Source of the DNA: Algihabitans albus
GTDB lineage: Bacteria; Pseudomonadota; Alphaproteobacteria; Kiloniellales; DSM-21159
DNA length: 64,000 nt
Reading direction: 5' to 3'
NCBI RefSeq assembly: GCF_003572205.1
Contig: NZ_QXNY01000003.1
Span: 558,001-622,000, forward strand
A program made the translations under genes and the position numbers. Below are positions 35,209 through 44,337 of this stretch, one piece after another (position 1 is the stretch's first letter; each line of letters opens with the position of its first letter). The notes under the pieces are model-generated. The model was not told the DNA's origin and ran no database searches. It saw only the letters and a list, made by a program, of their open reading frames with translations.

Positions 35209-35216
35209 ATGGTTAA
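35209..35216 (-). promoter_or_regulatory. CtrA-type half site upstream of the CtrA-like regulator
   Basis: Minus-strand TTAACCAT, 37-44 bases upstream of the preferred TTG start, in an AT-rich block. Autoregulation is the simplest reading if the encoded protein recognises the CtrA motif. Confidence 0.4.
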
Positions 35217-35425
35217 GCTTTTGTAAAGATGACGGATACAGAATTTCTATAGGGTCGCCGGGGATTACGGCGAGCTTTTGCCCATGACGCGTTCGTACCA
35301 CCGGCCGCCTGTGGGGAGGACCGCAGGACGCCGCGAGATGGGCGAGAGAATTCCACCTGGACAGGGCTTGCTTGCGAGATAGACTGCGCGCTCTTCTGCC
35401 ATTATCGGGTCTTGGTGTCTCCAAT

Positions 35426-36322
35426 ATGCGTATCTTAGTGCTCGGCCGTACGGGACAGGTCGGTTGGGAGTTGCAGCGCGCCCTGGCCCCGCTCGGAGAA
35501 CTGGTGTCGTGTGGACGGAGTTCGGCTGACCTCACCGAGCCGGCCTCGATCGCACGCACCATCGCCGAGCACGAACCGGATATCCTGGTCAACGCGGCCG
35601 CCTACACACAGGTCGATCGCGCGGAAGATGACGCGGATGCCGCAATGCGGATCAACACGGCGGCCGTTGGCGAGATGGCGGAAGCGATGGCGGCGCGCGG
35701 CGGATGGTTCGTTCACTATTCGACCGACTATGTCTTCGACGGAGCGAAGGCGGACGCCTACAAGGAGAGCGATGCGACTGCGCCCTTGGGAGTCTACGGC
35801 GCCACCAAACTGGCCGGTGAGGCTGCCGTGATGGCCGCAGGCGGACAGCATCTGATTTTCCGAACATCGTGGGTTTATGCCGCTCGTGGGCAGAACTTCG
35901 TGCGGACCATGCTGAGGCTCGCTCGCGAACGTAACAGCCTGCGTGTGGTCGCCGATCAGACCGGCAGTCCGACCTCCGCGGAGCTGATCGCCGACGTTAC
36001 GGCGCTGGCGTTGAAACGCATTTCGGATCGAGGGCCGGATGAGGGGCCGATCGGCGGCCTCTATCATCTGACCGCGGCCGGTGAAACCACCTGGCATGGG
36101 CTTGCCAGCCGCGTGGTCGCGCAAGCCGAACAGGCGGGTGCGACCTTGTCCTGTCGGACCGCCGACATCGAACCGATCGGCACCTCGGACTATCCGACCC
36201 CTGCAAAACGCCCCGTCAACTCGCGCCTCGACACGACAAAACTGCGCGAGACCTTTCGAGTGAATCTGCCGGATTGGCGTCACCACGTCGATCGAACGGT
36301 CTTAGAACTAGTGGAGCGATAG
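35426..36322 (+). CDS. rfbD: dTDP-4-dehydrorhamnose reductase
   Basis: 298 residues. NAD(P)-binding GRTGQVGWELQRAL at the N-terminus, VNAAAYTQVDRAE, YSTDYVFDGA, YGATKLAGE (Tyr-x3-Lys) and the FRTSWVYAARGQNF substrate region. Final step to dTDP-L-rhamnose. The frame is open to 35372, but ATG at 35426 begins exactly at the Rossmann fold. It is followed by rfbA after 6 bases. Confidence 0.95.
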   Translation: MRILVLGRTGQVGWELQRALAPLGELVSCGRSSADLTEPASIARTIAEHEPDILVNAAAYTQVDRAEDDADAAMRINTAAVGEMAEAMAARGGWFVHYSTDYVFDGAKADAYKESDATAPLGVYGATKLAGEAAVMAAGGQHLIFRTSWVYAARGQNFVRTMLRLARERNSLRVVADQTGSPTSAELIADVTALALKRISDRGPDEGPIGGLYHLTAAGETTWHGLASRVVAQAEQAGATLSCRTADIEPIGTSDYPTPAKRPVNSRLDTTKLRETFRVNLPDWRHHVDRTVLELVER

Positions 36323-36328
36323 GACGCC

Positions 36329-37216
36329 ATGGCGCGCAAAGGGATCATTTTGGCAGGCGGTTCGGGCACGCGCCTCTACCCGGCGACCTTGTCCGTGTCG
36401 AAACAGCTGCTGCCAATTTTCGACAAGCCGATGATCTACTACCCTCTGACGACTCTCATGCTCGCCAATATCCGGGACATCTTGATCATCTCGACACCTC
36501 AAGACACGCCGCGCTTCGAAGCTCTCTTCGGCGACGGTGGCCAATGGGGCCTCAACATCAGCTATGCGGTGCAGCCCTCACCGGACGGCTTGGCTCAGGC
36601 GTTTCTGATTGGCGAATCCTTCGTCGCCGGCGATCCCAGCGCACTGATTCTGGGCGACAACATCTTTTTCGGTCACGGGCTCCAGGATCTTCTGGAACGC
36701 GCTGATGCGGCTGTCGAACAGGCGACGGTGATGGCTTACCACGTGCACGACCCGGAACGTTATGGCGTGGTCGAGTTCGATACCAACGGCCGGGCGCTTT
36801 CTCTTGAGGAGAAGCCGGCACGGCCGAAGTCGAGTTACGCCGTGACCGGCCTGTACTTCTACGACAGAGACGTCGTCTCCTTGGCGAAGACCTTGCAGCC
36901 CTCGGCCCGGGGGGAACTCGAGATCACGGACCTCAATCGACTCTATTTGGAAACGGGGCGCCTGCAGGTCGAGATCATGGGGCGCGGCTATGCCTGGCTC
37001 GACACTGGCACGCACGATTCCTTGCTAGAGGCCGGAGAGTTCATCGCGGTTCTGGAGCGTCGCCAAGGCATGAAAGTGGCGTGCCCCGAGGAGATTGCTT
37101 GGCGCAAAGGATGGATTGACGACGCCGCTCTGGCGCGTCTCGCAGCCAGTCTGCTGAAAAGCGGTTACGGCGAGTATCTCAGTCGTTTGCTGGCCGATGG
37201 CGAAGAACACTCCTGA
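36329..37216 (+). CDS. rfbA: Glucose-1-phosphate thymidylyltransferase
   Basis: 295 residues. Nucleotide-binding [41 protein letters not shown] and [19 protein letters not shown] are all present. Makes dTDP-glucose from dTTP and glucose-1-phosphate, the entry step for rhamnose donors; usually inhibited by dTDP-rhamnose. AGGACGCC precedes the ATG and overlaps the rfbD stop region, so translation is probably coupled. Confidence 0.96.
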   Translation: MARKGIILAGGSGTRLYPATLSVSKQLLPIFDKPMIYYPLTTLMLANIRDILIISTPQDTPRFEALFGDGGQWGLNISYAVQPSPDGLAQAFLIGESFVAGDPSALILGDNIFFGHGLQDLLERADAAVEQATVMAYHVHDPERYGVVEFDTNGRALSLEEKPARPKSSYAVTGLYFYDRDVVSLAKTLQPSARGELEITDLNRLYLETGRLQVEIMGRGYAWLDTGTHDSLLEAGEFIAVLERRQGMKVACPEEIAWRKGWIDDAALARLAASLLKSGYGEYLSRLLADGEEHS

Positions 37217-37270
37217 TCGGGAGGCGGTTGAATATCCTGACGTCCGGTCGGGCGCGGAGGGGATGACGTT

Positions 37271-37846
37271 ATGAAGATCACGGAAACCCGGCTGCCGGGA
37301 GTGTTACTGATCGAGCCCAAGGTCTTCGGGGATGCACGCGGCGCTTTCTGGGAAACATGGAACGCCAAACGCTACGCCGACGCCGGCCTTCAGAGCCACT
37401 TCGTACAGGACAATGTCTCGCGCTCGAGTCGCGGGGTGCTGCGGGGGCTACATCTCCAGCATCCGCAAGCGCAAGGCAAACTGGTGCAGGTGCTGCAGGG
37501 CGAGGTTTTCGACGTGGCTGTCGACCTGCGGCGCGACTCGCCTCACTTCGGACACTGGGTCGGAGTGACCCTGACGGGCGAGAACGCTCAGCAACTCTGG
37601 GTACCGCCAGGCTTCCATCACGGCTTCTGCGTTCTCAGCGAAACGGTTATCTTCAGCTACAAGTGCACCGATTTCTATGCGCCCCAAGCCGAAATCGGCG
37701 TGCTGTGGAGCGACCCCGAGATCGGAATCGAGTGGCCGCTCGACGATCCGATCCTCTCCGGCAAGGACATTGCCTTGCCGCGCGTCAGCGAAATTTCCCG
37801 TGACCTCCTGCCATCGGTTCACGACTATCCCGCCGCTGGGAATTGA
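37271..37846 (+). CDS. rfbC: dTDP-4-dehydrorhamnose 3,5-epimerase
   Basis: 191 residues, cupin fold. FGDARGAFWETWNAKRYADA, FVQDNVSRSSRGVLRGLHLQ (with the catalytic His) and PPGFHHGFCVLSE match RfbC. Third step of dTDP-L-rhamnose synthesis. GGAGGGG lies about 8 bases before the ATG. Last gene of the rfbD-rfbA-rfbC group; about 110 bases later a perfect hairpin repeat follows. Confidence 0.96.
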   Translation: MKITETRLPGVLLIEPKVFGDARGAFWETWNAKRYADAGLQSHFVQDNVSRSSRGVLRGLHLQHPQAQGKLVQVLQGEVFDVAVDLRRDSPHFGHWVGVTLTGENAQQLWVPPGFHHGFCVLSETVIFSYKCTDFYAPQAEIGVLWSDPEIGIEWPLDDPILSGKDIALPRVSEISRDLLPSVHDYPAAGN

Positions 37847-37958
37847 GTTCGGTCTTTTCAGCGATCCAATCTGCATTTGGCCGGCTCCGCCATTGGCATG
37901 GCCGGAACGAGCGGATCCGTTCGAAATCGCTCGACGAGCCGATAGTCGAAGATCGCCT

Positions 37959-38018
37959 AGAGGGCGATCGTCTCGGGCGGAAGCGCTTCGCTTCCGCCCG
38001 AGACGTGAATCGCCCTCT
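37959..38018. repeat. TAGAG hairpin repeat, perfect long copy
   Basis: A 17-base perfect stem (CGTCTCGGGCGGAAGCG with its complement) around a CTT loop, flanked outside a 3-base bulge (TGA) by a further 10-base stem AGAGGGCGAT/ATCGCCCTCT. It begins C-TAGAGGG. Bidirectional terminator function is possible for the rfb operon and for the converging wzy-like gene; no T tract follows. Related copies lie at 31295 and, in looser form, 38116 and 40709. Confidence 0.8.
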
Positions 38019-38115
38019 AACCTGATGGTGAAAGTAGGAGTCACGCCCTAGGTGGGATCGCCAGAGCGAGTCCACCTAGCGCGATCCTGCTCTAGCCGCG
38101 AAAGCCGACAAGACC

Positions 38116-38161
38116 TAAAGCGAATTGCGATTGTCCGGAATCGCGAAGCGATCCGACTCTA
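38116..38161 (-). repeat. TAGAG hairpin repeat at the wzy-like stop codon
   Basis: On the minus strand the stop codon TAG opens TAGAGTCGGATCGCTTCGCG, and further on GATTCCGGACAATCGC lets the element fold into GATCGC/GCGATTC-type short stems. It belongs to the same TAGAG group by position and start, with a different body. Confidence 0.45.
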
Positions 38162-39421
38162 GGGTCGCGCAACCTCTCCGGAAGGCAGATCTCGTACGTC
38201 TTCGGCTGGCGCCACGGCAGGCGCTCGACGCCCGCGCCTGACAGGTTGACGTTCGTAGAACCATGCTCCCGTCCCCCACATAAACAGGAATAGCGGGAAG
38301 ACGGCTCCGAAGAAATGCACCGTGGTGCCGGCGATCGAGATGGCGAGCAGGGAAAGGCACCAACCGAGCCTGATCTCAGCAGTGCGAGGGTCGCCGGGAA
38401 ACCGCCGCCGGCACGCTTTGATAAAGATCGTGAGGAAGGCGGCAAAGAAGAACAGGAAGCCAGGTAATCCGTAGCGGACCGCAAGCACGAGCCAGAAGTT
38501 GTCCATGCTATCGCTCATCCATCCGGGATTGTTCCAGTCGTTGAAACCAATCCCGAAAATCGGATGGCGGGCGACCTCAGCGGTACCGAACTCCCAGATA
38601 AGGATGCGGTTGTAGGCACTGCCGCTATTGAGGGTCATGTAATCGACGAAGACGTGGAACGGCGTGCGATTGGAGAGAACGTCAACCACAGCGTATGTCA
38701 CCAAGAAACAAATCAAAAATACCCACCACCTGCTTTTCATTCTGCTAAGCAAAGCATTCCAGGTCAGAAAGATGATCTGCAGAACCATGATCAACAAAGG
38801 GCCTGTCGACAGTGAGAAAAATGTCGATAACCCCATAATTGGTATAGAAACGAATTTGAGTCTCTTAAAAGTGAGGACCGTAAGTGCAATAGAAAAACTT
38901 GCAAATACACCAAATAATATTGGATGAGGGAAGCTGGCATGAGCTCTGAACAAGCCGAGACGTTGACTCTCCATCGATGGCGGCAAAATCGGAAATATAT
39001 GCCGAAATACATCAAGTATGATATTTTTCCCTGTAACAGATTGGATCAACACAAATGGGAAAATCAAGATCAGAATAATTGACACATGCTTGAAGATACG
39101 GATGAAATCTTTACGGTCACTGCAGGCGGCCTTTCCGAGCCAGAAGGCCGCAATAGCTTCGAGGAAGTAAGATCCGGTAGATTCGATAATTGAGGGCATG
39201 GGATGATTGACAGACATTGCGACAAACACCCAAATAAAATTCAAAAGCAAAAATAGATCGACAGCCCCGAGCCCTTTACCTGGCGTTTTGACAATATTAA
39301 GAAATGCAGGAACAAGACTAATTATAAGAAAAACTCGATACAAAGGCAGATTAATTCCGCCAAACTCGACAGCAATCGGCAAAGCTAACGACCAGATAAA
39401 GGCGACACCCCAGATTACCAT
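38159..39421 (-). CDS. O-antigen ligase/Wzy-like polymerase
   Basis: About 420 residues with roughly ten to eleven hydrophobic helices and a larger periplasmic loop (about 250-300) containing NRTPFHVFVDYM, the YNRILIWEFG segment and HPIFGIGFNDW, the latter typical of the O-antigen ligase/polymerase superfamily. It could polymerise lipid-linked repeat units made in this region. ATG at 39421 is chosen over a TTG at 39436. The first two thirds of the gene (about 38690-39421) are AT-rich, the last third GC-rich. Transcription converges with the rfb operon. Confidence 0.8.
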   Translation of the reverse strand: MVIWGVAFIWSLALPIAVEFGGINLPLYRVFLIISLVPAFLNIVKTPGKGLGAVDLFLLLNFIWVFVAMSVNHPMPSIIESTGSYFLEAIAAFWLGKAACSDRKDFIRIFKHVSIILILIFPFVLIQSVTGKNIILDVFRHIFPILPPSMESQRLGLFRAHASFPHPILFGVFASFSIALTVLTFKRLKFVSIPIMGLSTFFSLSTGPLLIMVLQIIFLTWNALLSRMKSRWWVFLICFLVTYAVVDVLSNRTPFHVFVDYMTLNSGSAYNRILIWEFGTAEVARHPIFGIGFNDWNNPGWMSDSMDNFWLVLAVRYGLPGFLFFFAAFLTIFIKACRRRFPGDPRTAEIRLGWCLSLLAISIAGTTVHFFGAVFPLFLFMWGTGAWFYERQPVRRGRRAPAVAPAEDVRDLPSGEVARP

Positions 39422-39744
39422 TGTGACATCTCGCAATTCTCTGTAGGCATCATATTGAAATACAATCTCAGAACAGATTGAGTTCGCCGGCCGGATGTTA
39501 CTCTACATGAGTTAATGTAAGATTGGGTTACGCATAAAGCGTAGACGCCCGACAGGACAGAGCAGAAAACGTCCGGACGGTAAAAAAGCACGCAGAACTC
39601 GCCTTTTCCGGCCGTACTCTGCTGGGTCTGGGACGAGCGGCGGCAAGGCAACAACGGATAGAGCCTTGACCTCCCGCCAGCACGTCCACCCGTCGCAGGG
39701 GAAGCCTGGACGGAAGATGCCTACTCCGCTTCGTCGTATAGAAA
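39422..39744. other. Intergenic, no gene seen
   Basis: An AT-rich promoter-like part (39422-39530) for the wzy-like gene, then GC-rich DNA up to the protease stop. Frames at 39512-39832 are shadows without ribosome-binding sites. Confidence 0.4.
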
Positions 39745-40374
39745 CTAGAACTCCTGAGAGGCGCCACAGTGGCCGTCGAGCAGCTTTGGCGAGAGCCGGT
39801 GAGCGTAGGATTCCGTTGCGCCCGTGCCCCATACGACCCCGACAACTTCCCGCAATTCCCCTCGGTGCCGCAGAACCGGTGCACCAGAGGTTCCACCGGA
39901 GACATCACATTCCAACACGAGCGTGCCATCGCTCGCCGTACGGCGCAGCGGACAGATAAGGCGCTGCAGAACGTGACTCCGGGGCGCTCCATACCCCCAA
40001 ACTTCAAGCCGCTCTCCAACGGCCAAAGGCCTATCGGAAACGACGAAGACACCCTGCTCAGGCTGAACGGCCTGGCAGATCACTGCGACGTCTTTGACCC
40101 CGTCCCGAACGAACCAATCCAACAGAACCTCGAGATGTTCCGTCCAACGACCGCGGTCGTACTCCTCTAAAAAATGAAGCCGCGCATCGCGGGTCAGATT
40201 CAGACAGTGAGCCGCGGTGACGAGATGGCCCGTCTCCGTCAGGAAGGCCGTACAGTTCGTCGCTTCCTTGTAGCCGCCGAAATTCAGGCGTCCGATCCCG
40301 GCTTCCGTTCCGAAAGCAGGGGCGAGAAACAGGAACCACAAGGCAAGCGTCAAAAGGAACAGTCGGCGAGTCAA
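39745..40374 (-). CDS. Secreted trypsin-like serine protease
   Basis: About 209 residues. An N-terminal hydrophobic signal (RRLFLLTLALWFLFLAPAFG) precedes the protease. The chymotrypsin-type triad is visible: His in LVTAAHCLNL, Asp in VKDVAVIC and Ser in DVSGGTSGAPVL; cysteines NCTAF/AAHC can form the usual disulfide. Family members act in the periplasm or outside the cell. The frame runs upstream to 40728 but that part has no protease homology and overlaps the hairpin repeats; the TTG at 40374 with AGAGGACC in front starts just before the signal, so it is preferred, with uncertainty about the exact codon. The substrate is unknown; a link to the large surface protein next door is only positional. 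Confidence 0.78.
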   Translation of the reverse strand: MTRRLFLLTLALWFLFLAPAFGTEAGIGRLNFGGYKEATNCTAFLTETGHLVTAAHCLNLTRDARLHFLEEYDRGRWTEHLEVLLDWFVRDGVKDVAVICQAVQPEQGVFVVSDRPLAVGERLEVWGYGAPRSHVLQRLICPLRRTASDGTLVLECDVSGGTSGAPVLRHRGELREVVGVVWGTGATESYAHRLSPKLLDGHCGASQEF

Positions 40375-40630
40375 AGCGGTCCTCTTCTTCTCCGGATGTC
40401 CAACGAGTGGCTGGCCCCGCGTTCCTTGGCTCGCACGATCGAATTCGAATTCCGTCCCAACCCGCAAAAGGAACCGCCTTCCCACGAGAATGTGCCTCGG
40501 TTCCATGGGGCGCGCCAATCCTCGATCGACCTTGCGTCCCACGTCGGCGGCTCCGCCGCCAAGCGGCAAGGGTAGCCCGAGCCAATCATTCTCATCTGCG
40601 CACCAACAACAGGAGTCCAGAGCAGACGAG

Positions 40631-40669
40631 CCTGATCGCTCGGAGCCGATCTGGCTCCGAGCGATCAGG
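40631..40669. repeat. Perfect 17-base inverted repeat
   Basis: CCTGATCGCTCGGAGCC, a five-base loop GATCT, then its exact complement. No T tract on either side. It is located between the beta-helix protein gene and the protease gene, about 85 bases beyond the former's stop. It may serve as a transcript-end stem or be a dispersed repeat unit. Confidence 0.8.
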
Positions 40670-40708
40670 TAACTCAGGTCTGGATAGAAACGGTCAGCGC
40701 AGAAGAAT

Positions 40709-40757
40709 GCGACCCGATGAACTCGCAACGCGGGTCATCGGGTCGCGAACTGCTCTA
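40709..40757 (-). repeat. TAGAG hairpin at the stop codon of the beta-helix/LamG gene
   Basis: Minus strand: the TAG stop is followed by AGCAGTTC and a 12-base perfect stem GCGACCCGATGA/TCATCGGGTCGC (40735-40746 and 40709-40720) around a 14-base loop, which itself holds the short complementary pair ACTCGC-x-x-GCGGGT. Fourth member of the TAGAG group by position. Confidence 0.7.
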
Positions 40758-43703
40758 GGCGACGAGGATATCGTCGGTGTTGGGGGACAGGCTCTTCGCC
40801 TGCTCTTCGTCGACGAAGTCGTGATAAACGGCCAGATTGTCGATGGAGCCGTCCAGCGCTTTGCCCCAAGGCGTCCCGCCGGCATAGACATCCCAGTAGG
40901 CGGCCTCGTCGATCGAAACGCCGCTCAAGGTCTCCTGAGCGATCATTTTGCCGTTCAGGTAAGCCGAGAAGGCGCCCGTTTCCGTATCGAGGGCGAAGCC
41001 GACCTTGTGCCACTCACCCGCCGCGATATCGAGACCGTCCACCTCGACCTTGTGACGCGCACCGTCGAAGAACTGGAACTGCAGCTTGTCGTCCCCGACC
41101 AGTTCGACGCCGTAGCTCATATGGTTCCAGAACATACGGGCCGTGCCTTCGTTGGCCTCGTTGGTCTGGAAATCGAAGAAGAGGCTGAGTTCGGAGGCGC
41201 CGAAGAAGGCATCGTTCTTACCGAAGGAGATGAAGCCATCCGTGACATCGACGTACTCGTTTTGAGCGCCGTCGGTCATGTGAACGGCATTCCGGCTAAG
41301 AGAAACCTGGCTACCGGCCTCTCCGTCCAAGGAACCGTCGAAGGCGAACATGGTGTCGGGAAAGGCCAAACCGCCCTGATCACCCGGATCCGGTTCGTTG
41401 GGCGTGCCGACGTCCGGCAGATCGATCCCGGAGACAGCCGCGTGAAGCTCCTTGCTCGCCTGTTGCACCTCTTCTTCCGTGGCCGCATTGGCCGACATGG
41501 ACAGATCGGAGATGTAGCCACTGAAGCTGGGACGCCAGGGATTGCCGAGGGTCGGCCCCCAAGAGGCCATTTCCTGGGTCAGGCCCGTCACCTCGCCCGA
41601 GCCGACGAGCGTACCGTCCACATAGATCTGAGCGATCTCGTCGGCCGAAGCGTAGCTGACCGATACATGATGCCAGTCGGTGTCCGAGAGACCCGCGCCC
41701 GACGTCGTGATCTGGAAGCTTCCCTCCTGCGTCGAGATGGAGAAAGCCAGTTCGCCGTCTTCACGCAGCGTAATCGTCTTCGACAGGTGCATGCGGAAGA
41801 TTTCACCCGTCCCGGACGTTTCGCTACCGCGCTGCAAACCGAAGTCGATCGTGAAGCTGTCGAGTCCGAACATCTGCGGCCCGCGGGCCACGGAAACCAC
41901 GGTCGACTCCGTCATCTTGACGACCGAGATATCGCCAGCCTCGGCAATGGCTCCATTACTGCCGACACTGACCTTCGCACCGTAGCTCGAGGTATCCGTC
42001 GCAACGCCATCCACGACGTTGACATCCAGGATATTGGCATCGTCGACCGTGAACTGCGTCGAGTCCTTGGCGCTCTGGCCGTTCGGCTGAGTGACCGTCA
42101 GTTCCGCCGTGTACTCGCCCGGCTCCGTCGTCCCGTAGTCCAGCTTCGGGCCACTGCTCTGATGGACAACCTTGCCGTCGACATCGTAGATCGTCCACTC
42201 GAAGGTCGCCGCCCCGCTTGAGGGTGCGGACAAACCGGCCGTACCGTCACCGTCGATCAGGAAACCATCCGCATCGCGGGAGAAGCTGGCATCGAAGGAG
42301 ATGCCGCGCCCCTCCATGACCGTCGCCTCCGGCATACGGATGGCGGCGATGAGCTCTTCCGGCGTGCCCTCGAACTCGCTCAGTGGCGCACCGGCACCGT
42401 CCGCGATGCTGCCAGGGATCACCTGCAGATCTTCCAGGCTCGTCGTTTCACCGCCCAACGCATTGACGAAGACGTTCTGAACGTAGTTGTCCGCAGTGGG
42501 ATCGCTGCTTTGGGTTCGAATGTTGTCGTAGGCAGCGTTGCCGTCGGCGCTCGACTTGATCGTCACCGAACCCGGCAGGATGTTGTTGTAGATCTCGACG
42601 TTGAAGGACTCGTCATTCGACGTGATGACCGGGTTCGACGCTCTCGCATTGGGATCGGTTTCGGCGTTCCGCACGATGGTATTGTCGCGGATGACCAGAC
42701 CGTCGGTCGCGCCAACGGTGATCCCGTGGGAGTGAGCGTTGTGGATCACGTTGTCTTCGATCAGAATGTTCTGATAGTACATTTCCTGACCGGCGCGCCC
42801 GGTGTCGACTTCTTCGTTGCGCATGAAGATCGACTGGGTCCGGTCGCCACCCGAGCTGTCCATGATGTTGCCGCGGATCACGACGTCTGTCGTGGGGCTG
42901 CCTGTGCCCGACGTCCAGAACTGGATCATGTCCATGTGAGCTTGACTCTCGGGATTGAACGAGAAGTCGTGGAAGTGGTTTTCCTCGATCGTGACATTGT
43001 TGACGGCAACGAAGTTGAAGCCGTCCGAGCTCATCTTGGTGACCTCGTTGCCGACGACGGTCAGATCCTTGACCCCGCCGAAGACGGCCGCCCGGAAGAA
43101 GGTATCGAACGAGTTATCGACCACGGAGATGTTGGACGAGCCTTCGACCGAAAGGCCGAAACCGGCGCCATAGCCGTCAAACCACGTTCCGCTCTCGGAA
43201 ATCGGCTCCCCGGTGAAGGTCGAGTCGCTGAACGAAATGTTGTCCGACTTGGTCACGTGGAACGGCTTGTCCCGGTACATGTCTCCCGAGGAAAACGTGT
43301 AGTTGAACTCGATGTTCTCGAAATGAACGTTGCTGACTTCGTGCAGGCGAAGCCGGGTAATTTCGGCGGGATTGTCCGGATCGCTTGAGGTGATGGTGAC
43401 GGGGGAGTCGAATTCATTGAGAAAACGATTTCTCACACCATGCAACATGACATCGTCGTACTCGCCCGGTGCGAGCAGGATTTGATCGCCACCCTCGGCC
43501 TGAGCCAGAGCGTTCATAAGTTCTTTCGTGTTCGATACCTGATACGCGGTCATTGCCGAAGCTCCACAAGCTAAGAGGATAAGCGTTGTGGTAATAAATA
43601 CCGGGACGCTTTTAATAATGCCTTTCGACAAATAGTTAAGAAAATATTTTCTCAAATAAAATGCAAATCTCATCAAGTTAAAATCAAAATGGTTCGAAAT
43701 CAT
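40755..43703 (-). CDS. Large surface protein: right-handed beta-helix, Ig/PKD-like region and two LamG-like domains
   Basis: 982 residues as the longest form. After the N-terminus come a parallel beta-helix (about 55-440; repeated units such as NISVVDNSFD, DLTVVGNEVT, NVTIEENHFH), an Ig/PKD-like stretch (about 480-580), and two concanavalin/LamG-like domains (about 600-765 and 795-975; WHHVSVSYASADEIAQIYVDG and EWHKVGFALDTETGAFSAYLNG). The end NTDDILVA has the acidic-then-hydrophobic form of type I secretion signals. The start is unsettled: the 43703 ATG gives an AT-coded hydrophobic leader ending LLACGASA, while the ATG at 43553 (M-T-A-Y-Q-V) has GGAG at 8 bases and starts like leaderless type I substrates. 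It probably binds or modifies polysaccharide; no catalytic set is recognised. Confidence 0.85.
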   Translation of the reverse strand: MISNHFDFNLMRFAFYLRKYFLNYLSKGIIKSVPVFITTTLILLACGASAMTAYQVSNTKELMNALAQAEGGDQILLAPGEYDDVMLHGVRNRFLNEFDSPVTITSSDPDNPAEITRLRLHEVSNVHFENIEFNYTFSSGDMYRDKPFHVTKSDNISFSDSTFTGEPISESGTWFDGYGAGFGLSVEGSSNISVVDNSFDTFFRAAVFGGVKDLTVVGNEVTKMSSDGFNFVAVNNVTIEENHFHDFSFNPESQAHMDMIQFWTSGTGSPTTDVVIRGNIMDSSGGDRTQSIFMRNEEVDTGRAGQEMYYQNILIEDNVIHNAHSHGITVGATDGLVIRDNTIVRNAETDPNARASNPVITSNDESFNVEIYNNILPGSVTIKSSADGNAAYDNIRTQSSDPTADNYVQNVFVNALGGETTSLEDLQVIPGSIADGAGAPLSEFEGTPEELIAAIRMPEATVMEGRGISFDASFSRDADGFLIDGDGTAGLSAPSSGAATFEWTIYDVDGKVVHQSSGPKLDYGTTEPGEYTAELTVTQPNGQSAKDSTQFTVDDANILDVNVVDGVATDTSSYGAKVSVGSNGAIAEAGDISVVKMTESTVVSVARGPQMFGLDSFTIDFGLQRGSETSGTGEIFRMHLSKTITLREDGELAFSISTQEGSFQITTSGAGLSDTDWHHVSVSYASADEIAQIYVDGTLVGSGEVTGLTQEMASWGPTLGNPWRPSFSGYISDLSMSANAATEEEVQQASKELHAAVSGIDLPDVGTPNEPDPGDQGGLAFPDTMFAFDGSLDGEAGSQVSLSRNAVHMTDGAQNEYVDVTDGFISFGKNDAFFGASELSLFFDFQTNEANEGTARMFWNHMSYGVELVGDDKLQFQFFDGARHKVEVDGLDIAAGEWHKVGFALDTETGAFSAYLNGKMIAQETLSGVSIDEAAYWDVYAGGTPWGKALDGSIDNLAVYHDFVDEEQAKSLSPNTDDILVA

Positions 43704-44337
43704 TACTAATTTGTCCCCTATTTGTTACGCCCAGCTAACGCCATCGCTACGGACTCGACGGGTTCGCCAGGAGGCAGGCCAGCCGCTGGGATACGTATCC
43801 ATACATCACGGGAGCTGGGCTGCTAAGGTCGTGATCAGACGGACCAGAACCTACGCATAGGGGCATATCAGTTGTAACGAGGGCAACTGGTCTCAGTTAA
43901 GCTCGCGTACTTCCAGCTACTTTTTCGTGACGAGCGTTCCGATGGACAGCCCTGAAGTGGAATTCCGGTCGATGCTTCTCCCATCCAACCGGTTTAGGCA
44001 GAGACGGCCGACACACTGTAAACTCGCCCTCGCTATGAGGGGTGCGGGGACTCTCTACGCCTGCCCCCTCCAGCGGCTGCAGTGTTTCTTACGCTAAAAG
44101 CCCACACTAGAGGCGCCGGACGGGCAATGAATCGACCCACGCTGGAACAGTCAGCTTTGGTGGGGAGGGTTTCCAGCCACATCTGCCCTGGCAAGCTGGC
44201 GCCCATCAATCCGAGGCATCCGGGGACCGCGACGGCCAAGACCGATCCGAAGTGGATTTTTGACGCTCGCTGCTTTACACAAATAACGATCAAATTCGTT
44301 TTTTCGCACCGCCTGCGAAAAGCAAAGGAAGCAAGCT
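43704..44337. other. Long intergenic region, no gene seen
   Basis: About 630 bases between divergent genes (beta-helix protein and methyltransferase), so two promoters should be here. Short frames at 44033-44354 on both strands lack coding features. The edges are AT-rich, the centre GC-rich. Confidence 0.45.

Noticed and set aside
40375-40728. Upstream extension of the trypsin-like gene
   Set aside because: No protease homology, and it would cover the perfect inverted repeat; the signal peptide begins at about 40374.
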